This document shows, piece by piece, positions 1-5,828 of a stretch of DNA of 11,181 bases. The notes beneath the pieces are model-generated. The model did no database searches, was not told the DNA's origin, and worked only from the letters and a program-made list of their open reading frames with translations. This DNA is from an uncultured Oscillospiraceae bacterium (GTDB lineage: Bacteria; Bacillota; Clostridia; Oscillospirales; Ruminococcaceae), in the NCBI GenBank assembly GCA_910587135.1, contig CAJULF010000074.1, positions 1-11,181 of the forward strand. The letters run 5' to 3'. A program made the position numbers and the translations under genes. Numbering within the stretch: position 1 is the stretch's first letter; each line of letters begins with the position of its first letter.

Positions 1-20
1 TGTCTGTTTTTGTCTTTGCT

Positions 21-686
21 TCAGGCTTTATGGGTTCTTGAGGAGACACTATATATTTCACTCACTGCTTCAGCAAATAATGAGCGAGAGTGTTTATCTG
101 GATTATCATTGCGATTTTTCTTATCAATATATATGTTTCTTACTTCATTCCATAAATTATTCTTTTTGAGCCAATTAATTTTAAGCATATAAAAACTATC
201 AAGTTGATTTGTCCACAAATATTTGTTATGTTTTTTGTCGAAATGAATATACTCCTGACATTTATATCCTTCATCGTCTTCATAATCATTAACAAATGCA
301 AAATCAACACTGTGCAGGATACGCGAATTCCTTCTGTCTTTGATTTTTATAGTTAAAACTCGCGTTGAATCTTCGGCATAATCATAACCGTATTTTGGAG
401 CGATCTTATCTAATGCTTCCTTGAAAAACAGTTTGATTTCTTTAGGAGAAAAATTATTGTCCTCATCGTTTGGGTAGATGTTGATGTCAAAATCATATCC
501 AATATTTGATTTGGCATCATAAGTAATCATATTTCGAGAATAACTGCCAACAGGTTTGTGTTGAAAAGTATAATTATATTCGTTGCGCAAGATTTTATGC
601 ACTTGCTTTAGAATACTTTGCAAATTTGCAAAAGCACTTTGGACTTCTGGTGAGTGCTTAGAGATGAACTTGAAATCGTGTTTCAT
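21..686 (-). CDS. Small nucleotidyltransferase-fold protein (Pol beta/CD-NTase-like)
   Basis: This 221-residue protein carries the three-part signature of the nucleotidyltransferase fold. There is a GSYSR motif at residues 47-51, a DxD pair at D65/D67 in a hydrophobic strand context (GYDFDIN), and a third acidic residue, D128, in HSVDFAFV. All three metal-binding aspartates are present, so it is probably catalytically competent. Known relatives include minimal nucleotidyltransferases, tRNA/antibiotic-modifying enzymes and the cyclic-oligonucleotide synthases (CD-NTases) of CBASS defence. At 221 residues it is shorter than typical CD-NTases, so the product is not predictable. The ATG at 684-686 follows AGAGGT about 9 nt upstream. 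It has its own consensus promoter (763-791). The gene is AT-rich compared with everything to its right, which fits acquisition by transfer. Any partner gene would lie left of base 21, outside the window. The fold call is fairly firm; a defence role is only a possibility. Confidence 0.7.
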   Translation of the reverse strand: MKHDFKFISKHSPEVQSAFANLQSILKQVHKILRNEYNYTFQHKPVGSYSRNMITYDAKSNIGYDFDINIYPNDEDNNFSPKEIKLFFKEALDKIAPKYGYDYAEDSTRVLTIKIKDRRNSRILHSVDFAFVNDYEDDEGYKCQEYIHFDKKHNKYLWTNQLDSFYMLKINWLKKNNLWNEVRNIYIDKKNRNDNPDKHSRSLFAEAVSEIYSVSSRTHKA

Positions 687-762
687 TTTCTTTTACCTCT
701 TTCATTATAACTAAAATATTTTCCCAAGCCTCCCATTTAGATAAGTAGAACTAAATCATTGT

Positions 763-791
763 ATTATATCAGAAAAAAATTTATTTGTCAA
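763..791 (-). promoter_or_regulatory. Consensus sigma-A promoter for the nucleotidyltransferase gene
   Basis: On the minus strand TTGACA (786-791) and TATAAT (763-768) are separated by exactly 17 bp. This predicts transcription starting near 756 and a leader of about 70 nt before the ATG at 686. Confidence 0.85.
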
Positions 792-870
792 TACCTATTT
801 ATAAAAAATACTGAAATTGCTTAAAAATGTGATATCGTAACCAGATTGATTTTTTGCGTTCAGTCTTTAA

Positions 871-1086
871 CTAAACAATATCAAAATTAGAACCTGTACC
901 AATGAAAATGGTGTGGAAATCAGAGAAGTGCCGTATGACGCAGCAAATTTGTCGTCAGACGCAACCCGTTTTCCGCAGGAATGCTGTATGTACATACTTG
1001 ATGCAGTCAGCCTATCAAAAACTGCAAAAGCATGTCTGCATAAGGGCAAGCCAAACAGTGCTTTTGAGTTTTCCGAGGAGGTCTAA
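871..1086 (+). pseudogene. Orphan start-less coding fragment (C-terminal remnant)
   Basis: A frame open from the stop at 868-870 to the TAA at 1084-1086 encodes about 71 residues of protein-like composition, with charged and hydrophobic residues well mixed (for example EIREVPYDAANL near the middle and FEFSEEV at the end). No ATG with a ribosome binding site lies at its beginning. The first in-frame ATG is at 988-990, deep inside, and the GTG codons at 913 and 928 have no Shine-Dalgarno. The likeliest reading is the 3' end of a gene whose 5' part was lost, perhaps when the AT-rich DNA to the left arrived. I do not recognise the family. It could also be a chance open frame, since it is short. 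Confidence 0.35.
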
Positions 1087-1145
1087 TACCAGTTTACCAC
1101 CTCAATTGGACCTTGTTCACCTACGGGTTTGGGATAACCATTTTG

Positions 1146-1355
1146 TTAATTGTTATTATCATCTTTACTTTTATAGTATAGCCTACAATGGCAATACCCC
1201 TCAAATTCGGGGTCGGCTATCTGACCCTTGAACTCCTCGCACATACAGATATTTTCGGGTGTTCTTTGCCGCTTGCAGGGGCAGTAGCCGCCTGTTTTTT
1301 CCAAGCCCTCCCTAATCATTCTTACAATCTCTTTGTCTTGGTTTTCTTTAACCAT
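1146..1355 (-). CDS. Ferredoxin-thioredoxin reductase catalytic-chain-like protein
   Basis: With the start at 1353-1355 the protein has 69 residues. That ATG has GGAGGT 5 nt upstream, whereas the farther ATG at 1379 has no ribosome binding site. It contains three Cys-X-Cys pairs: C25-P-C27, C37-M-C39 and C55-H-C57, the last followed by RLYY. The CPC...CxC...CHC-x-LY pattern is the hallmark of the ferredoxin:thioredoxin reductase catalytic chain, which uses a 4Fe-4S cluster and an adjacent disulfide to reduce thioredoxin in the cytoplasm. The spacing here (9 and 15 residues between pairs) differs from the plant/cyanobacterial enzyme (16 and 8, from family knowledge). It is therefore a short bacterial relative, and the partner could differ. 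The gene lies beyond the terminator of the khpA operon on the same strand, and no clear promoter of its own is visible in the roughly 30 bp between. Confidence 0.75.
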   Translation of the reverse strand: MVKENQDKEIVRMIREGLEKTGGYCPCKRQRTPENICMCEEFKGQIADPEFEGYCHCRLYYKSKDDNNN

Positions 1356-1385
1356 GCCGCACCTCCGCGTTAAGTACACTATACA

Positions 1386-1414
1386 AAAACGACGGCAAGG
1401 TACGCCGCCGTTTT
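1386..1414 (-). terminator. Rho-independent terminator of the ylxM-ffh-rpsP-khpA operon
   Basis: An 11-bp stem (1386-1396 with 1404-1414, one G-U pair on the minus strand) closes a 7-nt loop. It begins 10 nt after the khpA stop. On the minus strand the 3' arm runs into TTTTT and then GTAT. On the plus strand the stem is followed by TTTTCCTTTTTT, so it could also act in that direction. Confidence 0.8.
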
Positions 1415-1424
1415 CCTTTTTTCG

Positions 1425-1658
1425 TCAATCGATTTCAACGGAAATCTTCTCGTCAAGCCTTACCGCGCCCGCGCGCATAACTGTGCGTATCGCTTTGGCG
1501 ATTCTTCCCTGCTTTCCGATAACTCTGCCCATATCGTCGGGGGCAACATGGAGGTGGTACACAACCACACCCGTTTCGTCGGGCTCGTCCGCCGTAACCT
1601 GCACCGCGCTTTTATCCTCTACAAGAGCGGTCGCGATAGTGATAAGAAGTTCTTTCAT
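1425..1658 (-). CDS. khpA: KH-domain RNA-binding protein KhpA
   Basis: The protein is 77 residues from the ATG at 1656-1658, which is chosen because AAGGAGGG lies 5 nt upstream and because family members begin MKEL. It is a single small KH domain: the GxxG loop is G48-K-Q-G51 inside RVIGKQGRIAKAIRTV, which contacts single-stranded RNA. KhpA (formerly YlqC) works as a dimer, often with KhpB, in RNA metabolism and in cell elongation and division in Firmicutes. Its place directly after rpsP is the conserved arrangement. The gap to rpsP is 56 bp, and it is the last gene before the terminator at 1386-1414. Confidence 0.93.
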   Translation of the reverse strand: MKELLITIATALVEDKSAVQVTADEPDETGVVVYHLHVAPDDMGRVIGKQGRIAKAIRTVMRAGAVRLDEKISVEID

Positions 1659-1714
1659 AATTTCCCTCCTTGGGAGCTTTGAGATGTTCATCTCAACCTG
1701 TTTGCCATAGTCAA

Positions 1715-1945
1715 TTAACCCTTAAGAAGTCTCTTAACGGTATCGGTAGGCTGCGCACCCTTCTTGATCCACTCCTCAGCCTTCTCCTTGTCAATATTTA
1801 CGACAATGGGATCCTTGGTGGGGTCATAATAACCGATCTCCTCGATAAAACGACCGTCTCTGGGGTAACGGGAGTCAGCAACAACCACGCGATAGAAGGG
1901 AGCCTTCTTAGCGCCCATTCTTCTGAGTCTTATTTTAACTGCCAT
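1715..1945 (-). CDS. rpsP: 30S ribosomal protein S16
   Basis: From the ATG at 1943-1945 the protein is 76 residues and opens MAVKIRLRRMGAKKAPFYR, the characteristic S16 N-terminus. RDGRFIEEIGYYDP follows, and the C-terminus ends VKRLLKG. AAAGGAGAT lies about 8 nt upstream of this ATG, so the 14-residue in-frame extension is not part of the protein. S16 is a primary binding protein of 16S rRNA needed for assembly of the 30S subunit. It sits in the ffh-rpsP-khpA operon, transcribed from the promoter upstream of ylxM. The usual downstream rimM-trmD-rplS genes are absent here. Confidence 0.97.
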   Translation of the reverse strand: MAVKIRLRRMGAKKAPFYRVVVADSRYPRDGRFIEEIGYYDPTKDPIVVNIDKEKAEEWIKKGAQPTDTVKRLLKG

Positions 1946-2003
1946 TTCTATTATCTCCTTTCCGATAAAAATTATCAAATCGGGCAAACCCGAATTTAAT
2001 CTG

Positions 2004-2204
2004 TTATTCTCCGCTGAAGCTGAATATCAGCCAAAGCAGTCCGACGCAAAGCAGGAATGCTCCGATAATGGCACAGCGCACCCGCGCAGTTCCGCCTGCG
2101 TTTTTAAGAAATAGATTTTTCGTTATCGCGGTGAACAGAAAAAACGCTCCCGCCGCCGTGACTATCATGCCGATAGCCACCATTATTATATCAGCTATAT
2201 CCAT
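2004..2204 (-). CDS. Small two-helix membrane protein of unknown function
   Basis: The protein is 66 residues from the ATG at 2202-2204, which has AGGA about 7 nt upstream. An in-frame TTG at 2226-2228, with GGAG 9 nt upstream, would add eight residues and cannot be excluded. Two hydrophobic segments (about residues 4-26 and 44-62) are joined by a short basic loop containing KNLFLKNAGGTARVR, so a hairpin in the membrane is likely. No catalytic motif is visible and I do not recognise the family. It lies between ffh (89 bp gap) and rpsP (58 bp gap) on the same strand and must share their transcript. With the SRP genes next to it, a link to membrane insertion is tempting but is only association. 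Confidence 0.7.
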   Translation of the reverse strand: MDIADIIMVAIGMIVTAAGAFFLFTAITKNLFLKNAGGTARVRCAIIGAFLLCVGLLWLIFSFSGE

Positions 2205-2293
2205 TGTTGTATCCTGTTTCGGAAGCAATAAAACCCGCTCCGATTCCTATCCTCTAAATTGTAAATTTCTTTGCGTATCTCCGCCGACTGCTT

Positions 2294-3643
2294 TTAGAAT
2301 CCCATTCCGCCCATATTCATGGGGAATTTCGGCAGACGCTTTTTCTTGCCCTTGCCGCCGAAGCCGAATTGCTTCATCACTTTCTGCATCTGCTCAAACT
2401 GCCGCAGAAGCTGGTTTACGTCCTCTACCCTTGTGCCGCTTCCCGCCGCTATCCTGCGTTTGCGCTTCGCGTCGATTATAGAAGGCTTTTCCCGTTCCTT
2501 GGGGGTCATTGAGGATATTATTGCCTTGGTGCGCGGCATTTTCTTGTCATCAATGTCCTCTTCCTTGACCTTCCCGGCGACGCCGGGTATCATATTGAGC
2601 AGTGAATGTATGTTTCCCATTTTTTCTATCTGCTCAAACTGGGCGTAAAGATCGTTCAGGTCGAATTTATTCTCCTGCATTTTCTGCATGGCTTTTTCCG
2701 CAGCTTTTTCGTCGATGGCGGATTTCGCCTTGTCGATTAGCGTAAGCACATCGCCCATGCCCAGAATACGGCTTGCCATTCTGTCGGGGTGGAAAGGCTC
2801 TATTGCGTCTATCTTTTCCCCTATTCCCGCGAATTTTATCGGCTTTCCCGTGATAGCCAGCACCGTAAGCGCCGCGCCGCCTCTTGTATCGCCGTCAAGC
2901 TTTGTGAGTATAACTCCCGTTATGTCCAGCGTGCTGTTGAAGCTCTCCGCCACATTTACCGCGTCCTGACCCGTCATGGAATCCACAACGAGCAGTATCT
3001 CGTTTGGCTGAGTTTCGCGCTTGATGTTTTCAAGCTCCTCCATCAGCTCCTCGTCTATGTGCAGACGTCCCGCCGTGTCCAGCATTACCACGTCAAATCC
3101 ATTGTCTTTGGCGTACTTTATGCCTTCTTTGGCGATTTTCACAGGGTCGGTCTGACCCATTTCAAAAACGTGCGCTCCCGCCTTTTCTCCCATTATCTTG
3201 AGCTGCTCGATAGCCGCGGGACGGTATATGTCGCAGGCAACCAACAGCGGGCGGCGGTTCTGTTCCATAAGATATTTGGCGAGCTTTGCGCAGTGGGTGG
3301 TCTTGCCCGCGCCCTGAAGTCCGCACATCATTATAACGCACGGAGGCTTGCTCGGGAATTCCAGCCTTGCGGTGGTGTTTCCCATAAGCTCTATCAGTTC
3401 CCCATGAACGATATCTATCACCTGCTGGGCGGGGGTAAGGCTTTCCATGACCTGCGCGCCCAGTGCCTTTTCGCTGACCTTGTTTACAAAGTCCTTTGCA
3501 ACCTTATAGTTTACGTCCGCGTCCAGCAGCGCCATGCGAACCTCGCGCATAGCGTCCTTTATATCCTTTTCGTTGAGCTTTCCGTGACCCTTAAGCTTAC
3601 CGAAAACGTTATTGAGCTTTGCGGACAATCCCTCAAAAGCCAT
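2294..3643 (-). CDS. ffh: Signal recognition particle GTPase Ffh (SRP54)
   Basis: The protein has 449 residues, the normal family length. The N-domain helices occupy residues 1-90. The G domain shows GLQGAGKTT (108-116), DTAGR (189-193) and TKLDGD (247-252), with GDTRGGAAL following. The methionine-rich M domain, which binds signal peptides and 4.5S RNA, runs from about 300 to the end, and the tail KKKRLPKFPMNMGGMGF is typical. Ffh binds signal sequences on ribosomes and, with FtsY, delivers them to the SecYEG translocon. The ATG at 3641-3643 has AAAGGGGGG a few bases upstream. It follows ylxM after 52 bp and is co-transcribed with it, the standard pairing in Firmicutes. No 4.5S RNA gene was recognised in the window. 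Confidence 0.98.
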   Translation of the reverse strand: MAFEGLSAKLNNVFGKLKGHGKLNEKDIKDAMREVRMALLDADVNYKVAKDFVNKVSEKALGAQVMESLTPAQQVIDIVHGELIELMGNTTARLEFPSKPPCVIMMCGLQGAGKTTHCAKLAKYLMEQNRRPLLVACDIYRPAAIEQLKIMGEKAGAHVFEMGQTDPVKIAKEGIKYAKDNGFDVVMLDTAGRLHIDEELMEELENIKRETQPNEILLVVDSMTGQDAVNVAESFNSTLDITGVILTKLDGDTRGGAALTVLAITGKPIKFAGIGEKIDAIEPFHPDRMASRILGMGDVLTLIDKAKSAIDEKAAEKAMQKMQENKFDLNDLYAQFEQIEKMGNIHSLLNMIPGVAGKVKEEDIDDKKMPRTKAIISSMTPKEREKPSIIDAKRKRRIAAGSGTRVEDVNQLLRQFEQMQKVMKQFGFGGKGKKKRLPKFPMNMGGMGF

Positions 3644-3695
3644 TTTGAAGCCCCCCTTTATATTATTGGTTCAGTTGTGAGCGGTCAGCCGAATG

Positions 3696-4043
3696 TCAAA
3701 GCTCCCGCTCTATTTTTTCGAGAAGCCCGTTCAGCTCCTCAAGGCGTTTGTCGCGGTGATCCTTTGAAATATCGCGCAGAAGCGCTTTCGCCTTGTCAAG
3801 CTGCCCCGAGAGCGTTTTCAGTCTTTTGGCAAAGCCGAGAAGCTCCTCCAGCTCCGTAAGCCGCTGTTCGCCCTTTTTTATCGAATACGCGGCGCTCTGT
3901 CGGGTAACTCCGCCCGTTTCCTCAGCTATCTCCGAAAGCGACAGATCCGCGTTATACCGCATATCCAGCGCTTCGCGCTGCCCTTTTGAAAGCAGCTCGC
4001 CGTAGATATCGAGAAGTATCACAAAATCAAAGCTGCGCTCCAT
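3696..4043 (-). CDS. ylxM: YlxM/p13-family SRP-associated DNA-binding protein
   Basis: The protein is 115 residues from the ATG at 4041-4043. GGAGGG lies 7 nt upstream; the 40-residue in-frame extension in front would start upstream of the promoter -10 and is rejected. A helix-turn-helix spans about residues 33-58 (DLSLSEIAEE...TRQSAAYSIKKGE), resembling sigma-70 region 4, and is followed by a long charged, coiled-coil-like helix (about 60-115). YlxM is the conserved partner gene of ffh in Firmicutes and has been proposed to modulate SRP function or ffh expression. It is first in the operon and lies 52 bp before ffh. The family call is strong; the molecular role is not settled in the literature I know. 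Confidence 0.93.
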   Translation of the reverse strand: MERSFDFVILLDIYGELLSKGQREALDMRYNADLSLSEIAEETGGVTRQSAAYSIKKGEQRLTELEELLGFAKRLKTLSGQLDKAKALLRDISKDHRDKRLEELNGLLEKIEREL

Positions 4044-4065
4044 AATCTCGCCCTCCGCATGGTGT

Positions 4066-4081
4066 AAAGTAAAATTACTTT
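4066..4081. repeat. Palindrome in the ylxM leader
   Basis: AAAGTAA and TTACTTT are perfect inverted 7-mers separated by two bases. They fall about 10-25 nt into the predicted leader of the ylxM-ffh transcript, between the promoter and the ribosome binding site. This could be an operator or a weak 5' hairpin. Confidence 0.4.
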
Positions 4082-4097
4082 CCACAGCAGATATTAT

Positions 4098-4126
4098 TAT
4101 AACAACATTTTCTCCGTTTGTCAATA
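4098..4126 (-). promoter_or_regulatory. Consensus sigma-A promoter of the ylxM-ffh-rpsP-khpA operon
   Basis: On the minus strand TTGACA (4121-4126) and TATAAT (4098-4103) are spaced 17 bp apart, a perfect match to the housekeeping consensus. Transcription would start near 4091, about 48 nt before the ylxM ATG. Confidence 0.9.
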
Positions 4127-4237
4127 GGTATTTAAAAATATTTCCTAAAAATCCGCGGAACAATGGAAAAACAGCTGATATTTCAGGAGTACGTCCGCGG
4201 CGGTCAAATTTGAAAAATGTTTCTCGAAACTCTTAAA

Positions 4238-4255
4238 TGCGCTTGACAAAGCGCT
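4238..4255. repeat. First copy of palindromic 18-mer
   Basis: TGCGCTTGACAAAGCGCT is identical to 4506-4523. Its core GCGCTT-GACA-AAGCGC is a perfect 6-bp inverted repeat and includes TTGACA, but here no -10 box lies at the right distance. Confidence 0.7.
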
Positions 4256-4312
4256 CAGCTTGTAGAAAAAGCTAATATGCCGCGCAGCGTCGGCGCATGA
4301 AATTTAAAAAGT
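4256..4312. repeat. Dispersed intergenic repeat, copy 1
   Basis: This segment aligns without gaps over 50 bases with 11112-11161 (about 40 of 50 identical). It has a conserved left end CAGCTTGTAGAA and a conserved right end TCGGCGCATGAAATTT; AAAAAGT then follows in both copies. The middle is diverged, which suggests an intergenic repeat family rather than a gene. Confidence 0.7.
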
Positions 4313-4370
4313 CGCAGAGTTTTACGCAACGATAATGTGGTTGACTAAAGCATTGCGCTGAAGTTTGTGT

Positions 4371-4402
4371 AAAACCGCGTTTGCAAACGCAAACGCGGTT
4401 TT
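4371..4402. terminator. Strong bidirectional intrinsic terminator without an obvious parent gene
   Basis: A perfect 14-bp stem (4371-4384 with 4389-4402) encloses the 4-base loop AAAC, with A's on the left end and T's on the right end. Neither strand has a recognised gene reading into it: ylxM is transcribed away to the left and the lipoprotein gene away to the right. Confidence 0.8.
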
Positions 4403-4505
4403 CGCCATTCATGCGGAATGCAGACAAGCTGCGTGAAGTATGCGTAACGAAATTTTTGAAATTTTTTAAATAATCCGCTCTAAGTCAACCTTTATATACA
4501 GTCTG

Positions 4506-4523
4506 TGCGCTTGACAAAGCGCT
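4506..4523. repeat. Second copy of palindromic 18-mer, overlapping a -35 box
   Basis: This copy is identical to 4238-4255. The inverted repeat GCGCTT-GACA-AAGCGC covers the whole -35 hexamer of the lipoprotein promoter, which is the geometry expected of a repressor operator. Confidence 0.6.
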
Positions 4524-4540
4524 TTAGACCATGTTATAAT
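4511..4540 (+). promoter_or_regulatory. Sigma-A promoter of the lipoprotein gene
   Basis: TTGACA (4511-4516) and TATAAT (4535-4540) are 18 bp apart. The predicted start near 4547 leaves a very short leader containing AAAGGAGG before the ATG at 4562. Confidence 0.85.
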
Positions 4541-4561
4541 CATTATAAAAGGAGGATATCT

Positions 4562-5617
4562 ATGAAATGTTACACAATATTTTCAGCATTTTTACTGATG
4601 GCGGTGCTTACGGGCTGTACTGCCGCCGAATCCGCACCAATGGGCGCTTCCGCTGTTTCGGGGGAAGTTTCAGCCGAATCCGCCGAGAGCGCTTTCGATA
4701 TTTCTTCCGCGCCGACCGCTGGTAATACGCACGATATGCCAAGGGAGATAATTACCGCGGAGCCGGAATCTATCGAACCCGAAGGACCTGCCGTGATTCC
4801 CGTTTCGGAGGAAACCGAGCCGCCGCAGACAGCTGTGGAAGCTGGGGAATTGAGCGAATACGAAGCTGCCGCAAAAAAGATACTGACCGACATAATTACT
4901 AATGACGAGATAATTATCGAGGGCGAATACAAGCGTGAGAATTATTTGTATCATATAGATTTGTTAGACATCACAGGTGACGGTGTTCCCGAGCTTTTTG
5001 TGAATACCGTACAAAGTGCGGGCGCGGAGGGGTTTCTGGATATTTATGATGTCGCGGCGGGTGAAAGGCTCGCTACGCTTGTTGACCGCACCTACAATCT
5101 TTCAATATGCACCGACGCGGAAAACAATACCCATTACATAATACGAAGTGAGGAATGGATAAATATGAGCGGCTGCGCCCAGTTTGCAGCGTATTTTGAT
5201 CTGCGGTATTCCGACGGTGAGCTTAATATATCTGTTCCGTTTTACGGCGGTCCGACAGGTTGGTTTGAGGAAACTGGGGAACATAAATTTATAAATCGGA
5301 TTTTTAAGGATAACGTGTATTATCACGAGTGCAGGGAAGACATGGAATGCTATCATCACAACCGCATATATCATCACTTTATCGAGGGAGAACTTATAGG
5401 CGAATATGAGGTTGGTGATTCTCTCGGATATACGGTAGATGGTCTTGGTGAGGAGGATTCCGAGGAGATCAGGCAGCTGATTCAAGAGTACGTTTTTGAC
5501 GGTCTTACCGTGCGGGAGCTGAGAACAGGCATACGCATTGGTAATGTGTTCAGCGAAAACATTGATGAGGTGTGGGATTCGGTGGCGCATATGTTTACTG
5601 ATATTAAGTTGACCTGA
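4562..5617 (+). CDS. Putative surface lipoprotein with acidic linker and calcium-loop motif
   Basis: The protein is 351 residues from the ATG at 4562, chosen because GGAGG lies 7 nt upstream and the signal peptide then starts correctly. The signal peptide ends in the lipobox LTGC with the lipidated cysteine at C19, so it should be anchored to the outer face of the membrane. Residues 20-98 are a low-complexity, Ala/Ser/Glu/Pro-rich acidic linker. The folded part (about 99-351) contains HIDLLDITGDGVPELFV (131-147), a D-x-T-x-D-G loop like those of EF-hand or VCBS/FG-GAP proteins, probably binding calcium. No enzyme motif is recognised. It is transcribed alone from 4511-4540, possibly under operator control through the palindrome on its -35. 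A substrate-binding or surface role is a guess. Confidence 0.8.
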   Translation: MKCYTIFSAFLLMAVLTGCTAAESAPMGASAVSGEVSAESAESAFDISSAPTAGNTHDMPREIITAEPESIEPEGPAVIPVSEETEPPQTAVEAGELSEYEAAAKKILTDIITNDEIIIEGEYKRENYLYHIDLLDITGDGVPELFVNTVQSAGAEGFLDIYDVAAGERLATLVDRTYNLSICTDAENNTHYIIRSEEWINMSGCAQFAAYFDLRYSDGELNISVPFYGGPTGWFEETGEHKFINRIFKDNVYYHECREDMECYHHNRIYHHFIEGELIGEYEVGDSLGYTVDGLGEEDSEEIRQLIQEYVFDGLTVRELRTGIRIGNVFSENIDEVWDSVAHMFTDIKLT

Positions 5618-5638
5618 GTTGCTGCTAAGAGTTTGTTC

Positions 5639-5681
5639 AGTATCTCTCAGTATGCAAGCAAGATGTGTGCTGAGAGATACT
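5639..5681. repeat. Long inverted repeat after the lipoprotein gene
   Basis: AGTATCTCTCAG (5639-5650) and CTGAGAGATACT (5670-5681) are perfect 12-bp arms around a 19-nt loop. Beyond one mismatch the stem continues for about four more pairs. It starts 21 nt after the stop codon, so it may protect or end the lipoprotein mRNA, but no T-run follows, so it is not a typical intrinsic terminator. Confidence 0.6.
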
Positions 5682-5699
5682 AAACAGGCTCTAAGATAT

Positions 5700-5723
5700 G
5701 TTGACCTAAGGCTAACTATTTAA
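5700..5723 (-). repeat. Inverted partial copy of the 225-bp repeat edge
   Basis: The reverse complement of these 24 bases matches 7767-7790 in the third tandem repeat at 22 of 24 positions, including 16 identical bases in a row. The match is better to that copy (TTAGCCTTAGG) than to the first two (TTAGCTTCAGG). The Sel1-repeat gene therefore lies between inverted copies. Confidence 0.65.
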
Positions 5724-5762
5724 GGGCATCTATAAAAAAATACCTTTGACACAATATATAGA

Positions 5763-5791
5763 TTGACAGAAAGTTAAAATTGTGGTACAAT
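5763..5791 (+). promoter_or_regulatory. Sigma-A promoter of the zinc-ribbon/Sel1 gene
   Basis: TTGACA (5763-5768) and TACAAT (5786-5791) are separated by 17 bp, placing the transcription start near 5798, about 31 nt before the GTG start. Confidence 0.85.
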
Positions 5792-5828
5792 ATAAGATGA
5801 CATTTTAAATGAAACGGGGGTATAGCTT

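Larger units (their letters stand above)
687..1145. other. AT-rich intergenic stretch with promoter and a gene remnant
   Basis: No intact gene is supported here. The left part (687-870) is strongly AT-rich and holds the minus-strand promoter of the nucleotidyltransferase gene. The rest holds the start-less reading frame at 871-1086, then about 60 bases with nothing recognised. Confidence 0.6.
4127..4510. other. Long intergenic region between divergent genes
   Basis: I see no credible protein gene in these 384 bases. They hold one copy of a dispersed repeat (4256-4312), one copy of a palindromic 18-mer (4238-4255; its twin is at 4506-4523) and a strong terminator hairpin (4371-4402) with no gene clearly feeding it. 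Confidence 0.6.

Noticed and set aside
902..1231. 109-residue plus-strand frame starting ATG at 902
   Set aside because: It overlaps the FTR-like gene antisense, its ATG has no ribosome binding site, and the neighbouring frame (871-1086) is more protein-like.
2789..3859. 356-residue plus-strand reading frame
   Set aside because: It lies antisense across ffh and ylxM, whose identities are certain, and has no ribosome binding site or family features.
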